A DNA stretch of 64,000 nt from Pseudomonas maumuensis (GCF_019139675.1 NZ_CP077077.1:3286001-3350000), one strand, 5' to 3'; shown: positions 36,428 through 45,400, counted from the stretch's first letter. The notes: a model not told the origin generated them from the sequence alone. Numbers and translations: made by a program.

Positions 36428-37303
36428 CGCCTGACGCAGGCTGTCCGGCACGGCTGCCGGCGGCTGCGCCTTGGCCGCTGGACGAAACGGCTCACGCAGT
36501 TGCGCAAGGTACGTTTGCGGGTAGTCCGGACGGTCGCCGATGCCCATGTCCTCATCGCCCACCCCATAGCCCGGCAGGTGAAGGGCAGTGCCGAGCAAGC
36601 GATCCCAGACCGGGAAGAACAGCGCAAAATTGACGTCGCCCAGGGTGCCGTACTTCAGGTGGTGCAGCCGGTGTACGGGGGCCCAGGCAAAGAGATGGCG
36701 CAGAACGCCGATGCGCATGTCGACATTGCTGTGCTGCAACAGCAGCTGGACGGCGATGCAGAACGCCAGCAACGCCGCCACATCCTGCGGCAAACCCAGT
36801 AGCAGCAAAGGCAGCACGCCGCCCAACCCCTCGGCCATCTGGTGCAGCGGGTGCTTCATCAAGCCATTGAAACCGTACAGCCGGGTCACGCTGTGATGCA
36901 CCGCGTGCAGGCGCCAGAGCAACGCGCTGCGATGGCTGGCGTAATGCACCAGGGTGATGCCCAGGTCGGCCAGGGGCAGCGCCAGCAACAGTTGCCCGAG
37001 CACGGGCCAGTGGCTGGGCCACAGGCTTGTGGCCGGCAGCCAGCCGGCGAACAGCGGGATGGCGGCGATGCTGGCGATATTGAGGATTTCGTTGACCAGC
37101 GCGTGCAGACCATCGCGCCCGCCCTCGCCTGCTGCCTCGCTCCAGGCAGGTTTGTAGGGGTACAGCGCTTCGCAGGTGAACGACAGCAGGATCGCCACGC
37201 CGAGCAGAGGCAGCAGCCAGAGGATGTCGGCGCCAAGATCGATCAGCCACACGGCGGTGGCGATGAATCCGAAGAAGAAACACGGTGCGTAGAGGATGCG
37301 CAT
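36413..37303 (-). CDS. Sterol desaturase / fatty acid hydroxylase family membrane di-iron enzyme
   Basis: 296 residues with about five membrane helices. The histidine clusters of the superfamily are present: HYASHRS, RLHAVHHSVT and HRLHHLKYGTLGD, plus 'QHSNVD'. These bind the two irons. Family members hydroxylate or desaturate lipids at the membrane. GGAG lies 6 bases before the ATG. It is monocistronic, converging on the AraC gene. The lipid substrate is unknown. Confidence 0.88.
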   Translation of the reverse strand: MRILYAPCFFFGFIATAVWLIDLGADILWLLPLLGVAILLSFTCEALYPYKPAWSEAAGEGGRDGLHALVNEILNIASIAAIPLFAGWLPATSLWPSHWPVLGQLLLALPLADLGITLVHYASHRSALLWRLHAVHHSVTRLYGFNGLMKHPLHQMAEGLGGVLPLLLLGLPQDVAALLAFCIAVQLLLQHSNVDMRIGVLRHLFAWAPVHRLHHLKYGTLGDVNFALFFPVWDRLLGTALHLPGYGVGDEDMGIGDRPDYPQTYLAQLREPFRPAAKAQPPAAVPDSLRQALEHV

Positions 37304-37394
37304 GGAAGGCTCCAGTCATGGTTGGAGCCACCAGTGTTGCCCGGTGCTTGCCCTGCACGATTGAACGAACGGCGCATGCGGCGCAGCGCTGTAC

Positions 37395-38216
37395 CTACAG
37401 GGTCGGTGAGTCTGCGGCCCGGGCAGCCAACTGCCGACGCATCTCGTCGTTGGCGCCCTGGGCCTGGGCCAGGATGGCGCGAAGCCCCTGCACCTGCGCG
37501 TCTCGTTGCTGCAGCTGCTCGTCCAGCAGCTTACCTTGGGCCGTGGCCTGGCGATGCTCGGCGAGCAGGCGCTCGTTGTCGCGATGCAGTCGGGTCAGCT
37601 CGTCCTGACGCGCCAGCGTACCCTGCTGCAAGGTCTGCAGTTGGCCTTGCAACTGGCGCACCTGAGTCTCGTTGCGGCGTTGATCCTGCTGGCGCTGCTC
37701 GAGGCTGGCGCGCAGTTGCCCATCCTTGTCGGCCAGGCGCGCCTGCAGTTCGCCCTGTGCCTGGCTGAGACTGGCACTGCGCAACTGTTCGGTCTGCAGG
37801 CTGGCCTGGGCTGTCGTGAATCGTTGGGTTTCGGCGTGCAACGCGGCGGTCAGGGCCTCGACCTGGCGCAACGCGCCGGCCAGGTCGCGCTGGCTCAGTT
37901 GCAGCTCGGCCTGCATAGCCGCACAACGTGCCTGCGCCGCCTGCTCGGCGGCGGCGATCCGGGCCTGCCCTTCCTCGTGCAGCTGGCTGGCCAGTTGCTC
38001 GACCAATCGCGCCAACGGTTCACTCAAGGCGCCTTGGCTACCGAGCAACTCCAGCGGTTGTCGGTCGAGCTCCTTGAGATAGCGATGGATGGTGGTCTTC
38101 GAGCCGGTGTTGCCCAATTCGATACGTACCGCATCGATACTGGGGTTTTCCCCCCGGGCCATCAGCGCCTGCCGTGCCTGCTGTACTGAAGCCTTGTCGA
38201 TACCATTGCGGGCCAT
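37395..38216 (-). CDS. KfrA-like DNA-binding protein with long coiled coil
   Basis: 273 residues. The N-terminal ~75 residues (GIDKASVQQARQALMARGEN, then 'GNTGSKTTIHRYLKEL') match the KfrA_N helix-turn-helix domain first known from plasmid partition/regulatory proteins. Residues 80-260 form an almost unbroken Gln/Ala/Leu coiled coil. Chromosomal copies occur in pseudomonads. KfrA represses its own promoter; direct repeats lie just upstream here. No par genes or plasmid replication genes are nearby. Confidence 0.85.
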   Translation of the reverse strand: MARNGIDKASVQQARQALMARGENPSIDAVRIELGNTGSKTTIHRYLKELDRQPLELLGSQGALSEPLARLVEQLASQLHEEGQARIAAAEQAAQARCAAMQAELQLSQRDLAGALRQVEALTAALHAETQRFTTAQASLQTEQLRSASLSQAQGELQARLADKDGQLRASLEQRQQDQRRNETQVRQLQGQLQTLQQGTLARQDELTRLHRDNERLLAEHRQATAQGKLLDEQLQQRDAQVQGLRAILAQAQGANDEMRRQLAARAADSPTL

Positions 38217-38236
38217 TGCTCACTCCACCTATTCGT

Positions 38237-38256
38237 ACCATGGCATGTACCATGTA
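38237..38256. promoter_or_regulatory. Direct repeat upstream of the kfrA-like gene (candidate operator)
   Basis: GTACCATG occurs twice (38237-38244 and 38249-38256) with a 12-base period, 20 bases before the start codon. The position suits autorepression by the KfrA-like protein. Confidence 0.4.
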
Positions 38257-38626
38257 ATTCGACGCAATACTGCACGGCCCTGACCCTCGATTCAAGCGTG
38301 CGAGTGAAATGTCATTCACCGCACAGCGGCCACAGGCTGCTCGCCCGGATTGAGCGTGGCCACCAGAAACATCGCGCTACGGGTAGTCGGTCTGTCGACA
38401 GCCTACGACTCGATCTCGGCGCGGCTGAACAACTGCATCTCATAGATGCGCTCTATCAACTCATCCAGCCTATCGATTTGACCGCGTCAAATTGCCTCAG
38501 ATAACGTGCCGCCCGCTTCGAAGTTGCCTGTTCCCTCCACCACGAGCCGAACCGCGCTGGCCTCGTCCCATCGTTACCAGATCCGCCCAATGGTACCGCC
38601 GTTATCCTTGCGTTCGAGTTGTTGAA
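38257..38626. other. Intergenic region with a perfect 17-bp palindrome
   Basis: About 370 bases between divergent kfrA-like and formate/nitrite-channel genes, without a full gene. It contains the perfect palindrome ATTTGACCGCGTCAAAT (38476-38492), 134 bases upstream of the channel gene and a likely operator. A short minus-strand stretch ending at 38403 (IERIYEMQLFSRAEIES then stop) reads like protein but has no start codon and may be a gene remnant. Confidence 0.4.
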
Positions 38627-39415
38627 ATGTCTGTGAATACCCCCTCCCGGATCACCGAGCTGGTCATCGAAGCCGGCACCCGCAAAGCCCACCTGCCCAC
38701 CCGCGCCACCTTGATCCTCGGCTTCCTGGCCGGCGCGTTCATTTCCCTGGGCTTTCTGCTGGCGATCCACGTCAGCACCATGATTCCCCCGCAGTGGGCC
38801 TCGTTCGGCACGCTGCTCGGCGCCGCGGTGTTTCCCATCGGCCTGATCCTGGTGATCCTGGCCGGTGGCGAACTGCTCACCGGCAACATGATGAGCCTAC
38901 CCTTGGCAATGTTCGCCGGGCGCATCCGCCTGCGGGCGGTGGCGCGCAACTGGACCCTGGTGACCCTCGCCAACCTGCTGGGCGCGCTGTTCGTCGCCTA
39001 CTGCTTCGGCCATCTGCTGGGGCTGACCGAAGGCGCGTATCTGGGCAAGACCCTGGCTGGCGCCACCAGCAAGGTCAGCGCCGATTTCCTGCACGCGTTC
39101 GTCTCCGGTATCGGCTGCAACTGGCTGGTATGCCTGGCGGTATGGCTGTCCTACGCCAGCCGCGAGATGAGCGGCAAGATCCTCGGCATCTGGTTCCCGA
39201 TCATGGCCTTCGTCGCCATCGGCTTCCAGCACGTGGTGGCCAACATGTTCCTGATCCCGGCGGCGATCTTCGCCGGCTACCTGAGCTGGGGGCAGTTGGC
39301 GGAGAACCTGGTGGCGGTGTTCCTGGGCAACGCCGTGGGTGGGGCGATCTTTGTCGGCCTGGCCTACTACGTGTCGTTCGGCGTGCCTGCGCAGGAACAA
39401 GGCGCATTGCACTGA
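38627..39415 (+). CDS. Formate/nitrite transporter family channel (FocA/NirC/YfdC-like)
   Basis: 262 residues from the ATG at 38627. Six membrane helices with FNT motifs: 'LILGFLAGAFISLGFLLAI', 'GGELLTGNMMSLPLAMFAGR', 'GIGCNWLVCLAVWLSYAS' and 'GFQHVVANMFLIPAAIF' with the central His. FNT channels carry formate, nitrite or other small anions across the inner membrane. No partner enzyme is adjacent. A terminator follows directly. Confidence 0.92.
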   Translation: MSVNTPSRITELVIEAGTRKAHLPTRATLILGFLAGAFISLGFLLAIHVSTMIPPQWASFGTLLGAAVFPIGLILVILAGGELLTGNMMSLPLAMFAGRIRLRAVARNWTLVTLANLLGALFVAYCFGHLLGLTEGAYLGKTLAGATSKVSADFLHAFVSGIGCNWLVCLAVWLSYASREMSGKILGIWFPIMAFVAIGFQHVVANMFLIPAAIFAGYLSWGQLAENLVAVFLGNAVGGAIFVGLAYYVSFGVPAQEQGALH

Positions 39416-39419
39416 TACC

Positions 39420-39445
39420 ACCCCACCGAAGCGGTGGGGTATTTT
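39420..39445 (+). terminator. Rho-independent terminator after the FNT gene
   Basis: Stem ACCCCACC / GGTGGGGT (8 bp) with a 5-base loop GAAGC, followed by ATTTTT. It lies 5 bases after the stop codon. Confidence 0.88.
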
Positions 39446-39472
39446 TCGGCGATGTCCTGGTTGCGTGCGAAC

Positions 39473-39769
39473 TCAGCTGTCCTTGCCCAGCACATAGCGG
39501 TCGAAGTGCTGGATATGCTCGTCGAGGTTGTCCTCAAGCATCATTCGGTACTGCTCGCTGAAATACTTCAACAACTCCTCGCGCGCCGCGGCCATTTCCG
39601 CCGCGGACTTGAAACTGCGCGCCGCCATCCAGGCATTGAAGCGGCTGGCGGCGAAGGTCATCGAAGCGCTGACCTTGCCGAGGTCTTCGAGCTTTTCGAT
39701 CTGCTGGTTGGCCAGTTCCACATGCGCATCGGCGCGGTCGTAGAAGGCTTGGTCGGTGGCTTGTGCCAT
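39473..39769 (-). CDS. DUF3144 protein
   Basis: 98 residues, soluble and helical. The sequence 'DRADAHVELANQQIEKLEDL' and 'MTFAASRFNAWMAARSFKS' fits DUF3144, a short family of unknown function common in Pseudomonas. No signal peptide. It lies 27 bases downstream of the LysE exporter gene on the same strand and may share its transcript. Confidence 0.82.
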   Translation of the reverse strand: MAQATDQAFYDRADAHVELANQQIEKLEDLGKVSASMTFAASRFNAWMAARSFKSAAEMAAAREELLKYFSEQYRMMLEDNLDEHIQHFDRYVLGKDS

Positions 39770-39796
39770 GGGAGTCTACCTATCGGAAACGTTGGT

Positions 39797-40432
39797 TCAG
39801 GCGGTCTTGGCCTGAACGGTGAACAGGCTGGCCCCCAGCGTCATGAACGACACGCCGAACAGGCGATTCATCAGGCGAGCGCGGCTCGGTGCCGCCAGCT
39901 TGCACTTCAGGACCTGGGCCAGGGTGACATAGAAGGCATGGGACAGGACCGAGCACAGGGCGAAGGTGCCTACCAGCAGGCCGAGCTGGCCATGGGCACC
40001 GCTGCCCGTGCCCATGAACTGCGGCAGGAAAGCGGCGAAGAACAGGATGGCTTTCGGGTTGGTCAACGCCACCGTCACGCCGTTGAGCATCAGCCGGCGG
40101 TTGCTGACCAGGGCCTTGACCGGTTGCTCTAGCTGGTCAAAGGCGCTGCTGCGGCTTTTCCACTGTTTGACGCCGAGGTAGATCAGGTAGCTCGCGCCCA
40201 CCACCTTGAGCAGCAGGAAAGCGCTGGCCGAAGTCTGCAGCAATACCCCGAGGCCCGCACTGGTGGCGGTGGACACCACCAGCAGCCCGAGCGCGTTGCC
40301 CAGCGAGCCGAGCATCGCCCGCCGCGGCCCGTGCGACAGCGAGTTGGACAACGCCATGATGACACCCGGGCCTGGCGACAAGGTCACCACCATCGAGACA
40401 ACGACAAATCCGAACCAATCGTGCAGCGACAT
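39797..40432 (-). CDS. LysE/RhtB-family amino acid exporter
   Basis: 211 residues with six hydrophobic helices. The signature TLSPGPGVIMALSNSLSHGPRRA follows helix 1, and 'GASYLIYLGVKQWKSR' and 'ALTNPKAILFFAAFLPQFM' match the RhtB branch. Exports amino acids such as homoserine, threonine or others across the inner membrane; the substrate is not clear. GAGG lies about 10 bases before the ATG. Confidence 0.9.
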   Translation of the reverse strand: MSLHDWFGFVVVSMVVTLSPGPGVIMALSNSLSHGPRRAMLGSLGNALGLLVVSTATSAGLGVLLQTSASAFLLLKVVGASYLIYLGVKQWKSRSSAFDQLEQPVKALVSNRRLMLNGVTVALTNPKAILFFAAFLPQFMGTGSGAHGQLGLLVGTFALCSVLSHAFYVTLAQVLKCKLAAPSRARLMNRLFGVSFMTLGASLFTVQAKTA

Positions 40433-40530
40433 CCTTGTACATCCTCGGGCCGATTACATGAGGCGGCGACTGTAACAGAATGCCGCCCCGCTCCGGAATT
40501 GGCGCTGCGCCTGATAGCCCCCCTGCTACA

Positions 40531-41868
40531 TCACGCCTGAGAATCCGCCAGCGCCGTCCCCACCGGCCGTTCTTGCGTCGGTGCATGGTTGCAGGCCACG
40601 AAATCCTCCTGGCGCAGCACCACCAGCGCCACCAGTGACGCCACGCCGGTGCCCACGTAGAAGTACCAAGGCGCGGTGATATCCCCGGTCACCTTGATCA
40701 GCCAGGTGGAGATCAGCGGCGCGCTGCCGCCGAATACCGCCACCGGAATGTTGTAGGCCATGGCGATGCCGGTGGAGCGGATGCGCGTCGGCAGCAGCTC
40801 GCTCATCAGCGCGTAGGTCGACGACGCATACAACCCGAACAGGATCGCCACCGCCATCAGCGGCCAGAACAGGGTGGCCGGTGTGGCGCCCGGCGCGGTC
40901 TTGAAGAACCAGTACATGGCCAGGGTCGCCAACGTGCCGATCACCATCAGGAACGGCTTGCGCCCGTAGCGATCGGTGAAGGCGCCGCCAAACGGCATCA
41001 CCAGCGCCGCCGACAGGCTGGCGACGAACACATAGAGCAAGGTGGTGCCGCTGTCGAACTTCAGCGTGTTGGACATGTAGGTCGAGGCGAAGGTCAGCAC
41101 CAGGTAGAAGATCGAGCTGTGCAGGGTGATGATGAAGAACACCAGGGCGATCGAACGCTTCCACTGCCACACCTCGCGCAGCGGCGCCTTGGAGGTCTGC
41201 CCGGCTTCCACCAGGGCGAGGAACTCCGGGCTGTCCTCGAGCTTCAGGCGAATGTACAGCGAGATGAAGCCCAGAGGGCCGGCAATCAGGAACGGAATCC
41301 GCCAGCCCCAGTCCTGCATCAGCTCGGCGCCCAGGGCCCAGGTCATGCCATTGGCCACCGCGCCGCCCAACAGCAGCCCGAGCACCGCCGTGACCATCAG
41401 CCAGCAGGTGGCGAAGCCTCGGCGGCCGGGGCCGGCGTATTCGGAGATGAAGCTGGTGATGGTGCCGATCTCGCCCCCGGCGGAGAAACCCTGCACACAG
41501 CGGATCAGCACCAGCAGCACCGGCGCGGCGATGCCGATGCTGGCGTAGGTCGGCAGCAGGCCGAGCAGAAAGGTGGAGCCGGCCATCATCACCAGCACCG
41601 TGATCAGCGTGCGGCGGCGGCCGATCTTGTCCGCCAGCGGGCCGAAGAACAGCCCGCCCAGGGGGCGGATGAAGAAGCTCAGGGCAAAGGCCGCGAAGCT
41701 CGCCAGCAGGCTGCTGGTAGGGTCGTCAGAGACAAAGAAGGCCTTGCCGATATACAAGGCCAGGAAGCCGTAGACGCCGTAGTCGTACCACTCGATCAGG
41801 TGACCAGTGGTGGCGCCGATGAAAGCCCGGCGCCGTTGGCGCTGGGTGTTGGCGGGTGACATGCCCAT
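40531..41868 (-). CDS. MHS-family MFS transporter in thiolase/acyl-CoA ligase operon
   Basis: 445 residues from the ATG at 41868 (AGGAG 8 bases upstream); an in-frame ATG at 41898 lacks one. MHS signatures: 'HLIEWYDYGVYGFLALYIG', 'GPLADKIGRRRTLITVL', 'QGFSAGGEIGTITSFISE' and 'LEDSPEF'. Twelve helices. As the third gene of an operon with a thiolase and an acyl-CoA ligase, it probably imports a carboxylic acid that the ligase activates; this is inference from context. Confidence 0.9.
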   Translation of the reverse strand: MGMSPANTQRQRRRAFIGATTGHLIEWYDYGVYGFLALYIGKAFFVSDDPTSSLLASFAAFALSFFIRPLGGLFFGPLADKIGRRRTLITVLVMMAGSTFLLGLLPTYASIGIAAPVLLVLIRCVQGFSAGGEIGTITSFISEYAGPGRRGFATCWLMVTAVLGLLLGGAVANGMTWALGAELMQDWGWRIPFLIAGPLGFISLYIRLKLEDSPEFLALVEAGQTSKAPLREVWQWKRSIALVFFIITLHSSIFYLVLTFASTYMSNTLKFDSGTTLLYVFVASLSAALVMPFGGAFTDRYGRKPFLMVIGTLATLAMYWFFKTAPGATPATLFWPLMAVAILFGLYASSTYALMSELLPTRIRSTGIAMAYNIPVAVFGGSAPLISTWLIKVTGDITAPWYFYVGTGVASLVALVVLRQEDFVACNHAPTQERPVGTALADSQA

Positions 41869-41911
41869 GCGGGTAACTCCTGTCGTGTCGCTTTCCATGA
41901 AATGTCGCGGC

Positions 41912-43453
41912 TCAAGCGCTGCCGAGCGACCCGTCCGGGTCTTGCAGCCATTGGCGCAACTGGGTCTTGAGAATCTTGCCATAGCTGTTTTTCGGCAGCT
42001 CGGCGCAGAACAGGTACTTCTTCGGTTTTTTGAACGAGGCCATGCGCGCCAGGAACCACTGATTGAGTGCCTGGGAGTCGAGGCTGCCTGCCGTGCGCGG
42101 CACGACGAAGGCCACCACCGACTCGCCCCACTCGGCGTCGGCTTCACCCACCACGCAGGCTTCGAACACTTCGGGGTGCTGGATCAGCACTTCCTCGACC
42201 TCGCGGGGGTAGATGTTGCTGCCCCCGGAAATGATCACGTCCTTGCTGCGGTCGGTCAGCGACAAGTAGCCCTGGCCGTCGAGAAAGCCGATATCGCCGG
42301 TGTGCAGCCAGCCATCCACCAGGGCCGCCGCGGTGGCCTGGGGATTGTCCCAGTAACCCTGCATCACCACTGGGCCGCGCACGACGATCTCTCCTGCCTC
42401 GCCGGTCGCCGTCTCCCGGCCCGTGCCATCGACCACGCGCACCTCCACGCAGGCCTGGGCCCGGCCAACGGAAGCGGCGATGGCCGGCCAGCCAGGGTTG
42501 CCACGGTCGGCGATGGCCTCGCGGGACAATGCACTGATGGTCATCGGGCATTCGCCCTGGCCATAGATCTGCACCAGGCGCGGGCCGAAGGTATCCAAGG
42601 CATCCACCAGGTCCGCCAGGTACATCGGGCCGCCGCCATAGACGATGGTCTTGATGCCTTCGCCGGCATAGCCCTGCTGACGCGCATGCTCGACCATGCG
42701 CTTGACCATGGTCGGCGCGGCGAACAGGCTGACCTGCCCCAGCGATCGCGCCAGGGTGAACAGCTCCGCCGCCTGGAAACCACGGGACAGGGGCATCACG
42801 TGCCGGGCGCCGCAGCGCACGTGGATGAAGTTGTACAGCCCCGCGCCGTGGGACATCGGCGCGGCATAGACCACGGCGTCATCGGCGGCTACCGGGTCGA
42901 CGTCCAGCGGATAGCACAGCGACATGGCAATCAGGTTGCCATGGGACAGCATCACGCCCTTGGAACGCCCGGTGGTGCCGGAGGTGTAGAACAGCCAGGC
43001 CAGGTCGCTGTCCAGGCGTGGGTGCGGCGCCTGCAGCTCATCGCTGGCCGGCAACCCCGGCATGCGCTGGACAGGCGTGGCCAGCTCGCGACAACCGTTC
43101 GGCAATGCCAGGTCGGCGAACAGCTGGCCCTCGTCGGTGAAGATCAGCCGCGCCCCGGCATTGCCGGCGATCCACGCGGCTTCCAGGGCGTGTAGTTTGT
43201 GGTTGATCGGCACCGCCACCGCACCGCACCACCAGATCGCATAGAGCAGTTGCAGGTAGTCGCAGCTGTTCTTCATCAACAGCGCCACCCGCTCACCCGG
43301 CTCGATGCCATGCACGTGACGCAGCTCCAGCGCCCGTGCCCGCACCTGGGTGGCAAACATCCGGTAGTCGGCGATCTGCCGCATCCCCTCGAACAACGCC
43401 GGCCGCCCAGGCCAACGCTGGGCCGCATCCTGCAACCAATGGGCGATGTTCAT
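41912..43453 (-). CDS. Acyl-CoA synthetase (AMP-dependent ligase)
   Basis: 513 residues of the ANL superfamily. The P-loop 'LFYTSGTTGRSKGVMLSH' (about 155-172), 'VYGGGPMYLADL', 'IYGQGECPMTIS', 'GWLHTGDIGFLDGQGYL' and the C-terminal catalytic Lys segment 'LPKNSYGKILKTQL' are all present. It activates an organic acid to its CoA ester via an acyl-AMP. The thiolase gene overlaps at 3-base spacing upstream and the transporter follows 43 bases downstream. Confidence 0.92.
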   Translation of the reverse strand: MNIAHWLQDAAQRWPGRPALFEGMRQIADYRMFATQVRARALELRHVHGIEPGERVALLMKNSCDYLQLLYAIWWCGAVAVPINHKLHALEAAWIAGNAGARLIFTDEGQLFADLALPNGCRELATPVQRMPGLPASDELQAPHPRLDSDLAWLFYTSGTTGRSKGVMLSHGNLIAMSLCYPLDVDPVAADDAVVYAAPMSHGAGLYNFIHVRCGARHVMPLSRGFQAAELFTLARSLGQVSLFAAPTMVKRMVEHARQQGYAGEGIKTIVYGGGPMYLADLVDALDTFGPRLVQIYGQGECPMTISALSREAIADRGNPGWPAIAASVGRAQACVEVRVVDGTGRETATGEAGEIVVRGPVVMQGYWDNPQATAAALVDGWLHTGDIGFLDGQGYLSLTDRSKDVIISGGSNIYPREVEEVLIQHPEVFEACVVGEADAEWGESVVAFVVPRTAGSLDSQALNQWFLARMASFKKPKKYLFCAELPKNSYGKILKTQLRQWLQDPDGSLGSA

Positions 43454-43456
43454 GGC

Positions 43457-44635
43457 TCAGACCCTGACGGCTTGCAGCACGCTGGCGTAGTTGGCCACCG
43501 CCATCCCGCCCATGTTGAACAACAGGCCGAACTCGGCGTTGGGCACGCCTAGGCCGATGGGCTTGCCGGTCAGCTGGGCGAAGCCCAGGGCATGCATCGA
43601 CACCCCGGTTGCCCCCACCGGATGCCCCTTGGCCTTGAGCCCGCCGGACAGGTTCACCGGCAAGCGCCCACCCTGGCGCACGATGCCGTCGTCCAGGGCG
43701 CGGTGCCCCTCGCCACGCGGCGCCAGGCCCATGGCTTCGTAGATCAGCAGTTCGGCGATGGTGAAGCAGTCGTGCACCTCGGCGAAACTCAGGTCGTTGA
43801 GGGTCACCCCCGCCTCGCGCAGCGCCCCGTGGATGGCCCGCTGCGGCCCCTCGAAGGCCAGCATGTCGCGACGCGACAGCGGCAGGAAGTCATTGACCTG
43901 GACCATCGAGCGGATCGCCACCTGGCGCCGCATCGAACGGGCGCGGGCGGGCGAAGCCAGGATGATCGCCGCAGCACCGTCGCTGATCAGCGAGCAGTCG
44001 GTCAGGCGCAGGGGCGCCGCGATCAGCGGGTTGCTCGGCGACACCTGGTTGCAGTGCTCGAAGTCCATCACCCGGTGCATCTGCGCCAGCGGGTTGGCCA
44101 TGGCGTTGGCGTGGTTCTTCACCGCGATCGCCGCCATCGATGCCAGTGGGCTGTGGTAGCGCTCGGTGTATTGCTGGGCAACCTGGCCGAACAGCTGGGC
44201 AAAACTCAGGCCGGCCTCCTGCAAGGCGTTCTGGTAACCGGCACCGGCCAGTGCCCGGGTGACCTCGACCGTGCTGTTGCCAGTCATCTTCTCCGCGCCG
44301 ACTACCAGCACCAGCTCGGCGGCGCCGCTGCGGATCGCGTTGATCCCGGCCTGGATCGCCGCCGAGCCCGAGGCGCAGGCGTTCTCGCAGCGGGTGGCGG
44401 GCTTGAAGCGCAGTTGCGGGTCGGCCTGCAGCATCAGCGAGGCGGGGAAGCCGTCGGCCACCAGGCCCGAGTTGAAATGGCCGAGAAACAGCGCGTCGAT
44501 CTCGGCGGCGTCGATGCCTGCATCCTGCAAGGCATCACGGGTAACCTGGACGATCAGGTCTTCGAGGTTCAGGCCATCCAAACGACCGAAAGGGCTGTGC
44601 GCGGCGGCGACGATGGCGACGGAATCGTGGAACAT
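43457..44635 (-). CDS. Thiolase-family acetyl-CoA acetyltransferase (SCPx/lipid-transfer type)
   Basis: 392 residues from the ATG at 44635. The nucleophile Cys is in 'RCENACASGSAAIQAGINAI' (about 80-99). The C-terminal part has 'SFAEVHDCFTIAELLIYEAM' and 'NLSGGLKAKGHPVGATGVSM'. The HDCF rather than NEAF motif places it with the SCPx-like thiolases used in side-chain or branched acyl-CoA cleavage. First gene of the leftward operon thiolase-ligase-MHS transporter, divergent from a PAS-LuxR regulator. Confidence 0.9.
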   Translation of the reverse strand: MFHDSVAIVAAAHSPFGRLDGLNLEDLIVQVTRDALQDAGIDAAEIDALFLGHFNSGLVADGFPASLMLQADPQLRFKPATRCENACASGSAAIQAGINAIRSGAAELVLVVGAEKMTGNSTVEVTRALAGAGYQNALQEAGLSFAQLFGQVAQQYTERYHSPLASMAAIAVKNHANAMANPLAQMHRVMDFEHCNQVSPSNPLIAAPLRLTDCSLISDGAAAIILASPARARSMRRQVAIRSMVQVNDFLPLSRRDMLAFEGPQRAIHGALREAGVTLNDLSFAEVHDCFTIAELLIYEAMGLAPRGEGHRALDDGIVRQGGRLPVNLSGGLKAKGHPVGATGVSMHALGFAQLTGKPIGLGVPNAEFGLLFNMGGMAVANYASVLQAVRV

Positions 44636-44698
44636 GGTGTTTTCTTCTGTCCTTGAAGCGGGTATTGCATACAATGTGTCAGCACCCGAATCCCACGC

Positions 44699-44730
44699 TA
44701 GTTGGGGCAACTACGTACACGAGTAAGTAG
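44699..44730. promoter_or_regulatory. Candidate operators between thiolase operon and PAS-LuxR gene
   Basis: Two overlapping symmetric elements in the 110-base divergent gap: a perfect 6-3-6 repeat TAGTTG GGG CAACTA (44699-44713) and an imperfect 20-bp palindrome CTACGTACACGAGTAAGTAG (44711-44730, 16 of 20 symmetric). A LuxR-type dimer could bind here to control both directions. Confidence 0.45.
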
Positions 44731-44745
44731 TGAGCCTTACGGGGC

Positions 44746-45348
44746 ATGACCATAAGCACCGAGGCAGGAAGCCTGATGACCGTACCCACCCACGCCTCCC
44801 CGGACCTCGAGCGCCTGGCGTTCCAGGTGTCACCCGCACCCCAATTGATCACCGGGCATCGGCGCATGCTCGACTGCAACGAGGCCTTTGCCCGGCTGTT
44901 CGGCTACACCCGCGAGGAACTGCGCGGGCACCTGACCTTGCTGCTCTACCCTTCCCAGGCCGACTACCAGAGCATCGGCGAGCGCAGCGAGCACTGTTTG
45001 CGCAACGGGCTGGGCGCCTTCTACTCAGACGAGCGCTTCATGCAGCACCGCAATGGCGAGGTGTTCTGGGCCCGGGCCCAGGGCTTCACGCTGACCACGG
45101 ACGATCCGTTCAAGCTGATGGTCTGGCATTTCGAACGGCTCGACCGGCAGCCGGCGCCCGCGGTGCAACTGACGCCGCGGGAGCGGCAGATTTCATCGCA
45201 TATCGTCAACGGGCTGACCTGCAAGGAAGTGGCGCGGCAGCTGGGGATATCGCACCGGACGGTGGAGGTGCATCGGGCGCGGCTGATGAAGAAGTTGCAG
45301 GCCAAGAACAGCGCGGAGCTGGTATCGAGGATAATTTTCATCAGTTGA
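44746..45348 (+). CDS. PAS-LuxR transcriptional regulator
   Basis: 200 residues from the ATG at 44746; an internal ATG at 44776 has a better ribosome-binding site (GGAAG) and may be the true start (190 residues). PAS domain about 25-125 ('ITGHRRMLDCNEAFARLFGY') and a C-terminal LuxR helix-turn-helix ('LTPRERQISSHIVNGLTCKE', 'LGISHRTVEVHRARLMKKL'). There is no receiver domain, so the PAS probably senses a ligand directly. Divergent from the thiolase operon and its likely regulator. Confidence 0.88.
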   Translation: MTISTEAGSLMTVPTHASPDLERLAFQVSPAPQLITGHRRMLDCNEAFARLFGYTREELRGHLTLLLYPSQADYQSIGERSEHCLRNGLGAFYSDERFMQHRNGEVFWARAQGFTLTTDDPFKLMVWHFERLDRQPAPAVQLTPRERQISSHIVNGLTCKEVARQLGISHRTVEVHRARLMKKLQAKNSAELVSRIIFIS

Positions 45349-45400
45349 GCTGGGTGCGACAGACCAGCCGGACCTTGCAATCCCCCCGCCACCCCGAGAC

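Noticed and set aside
38403..38480. Protein-like minus-strand stretch ending SRAEIES in the kfrA-FNT gap
   Set aside because: An in-frame stop lies directly upstream and no start codon is available; at most a gene remnant.
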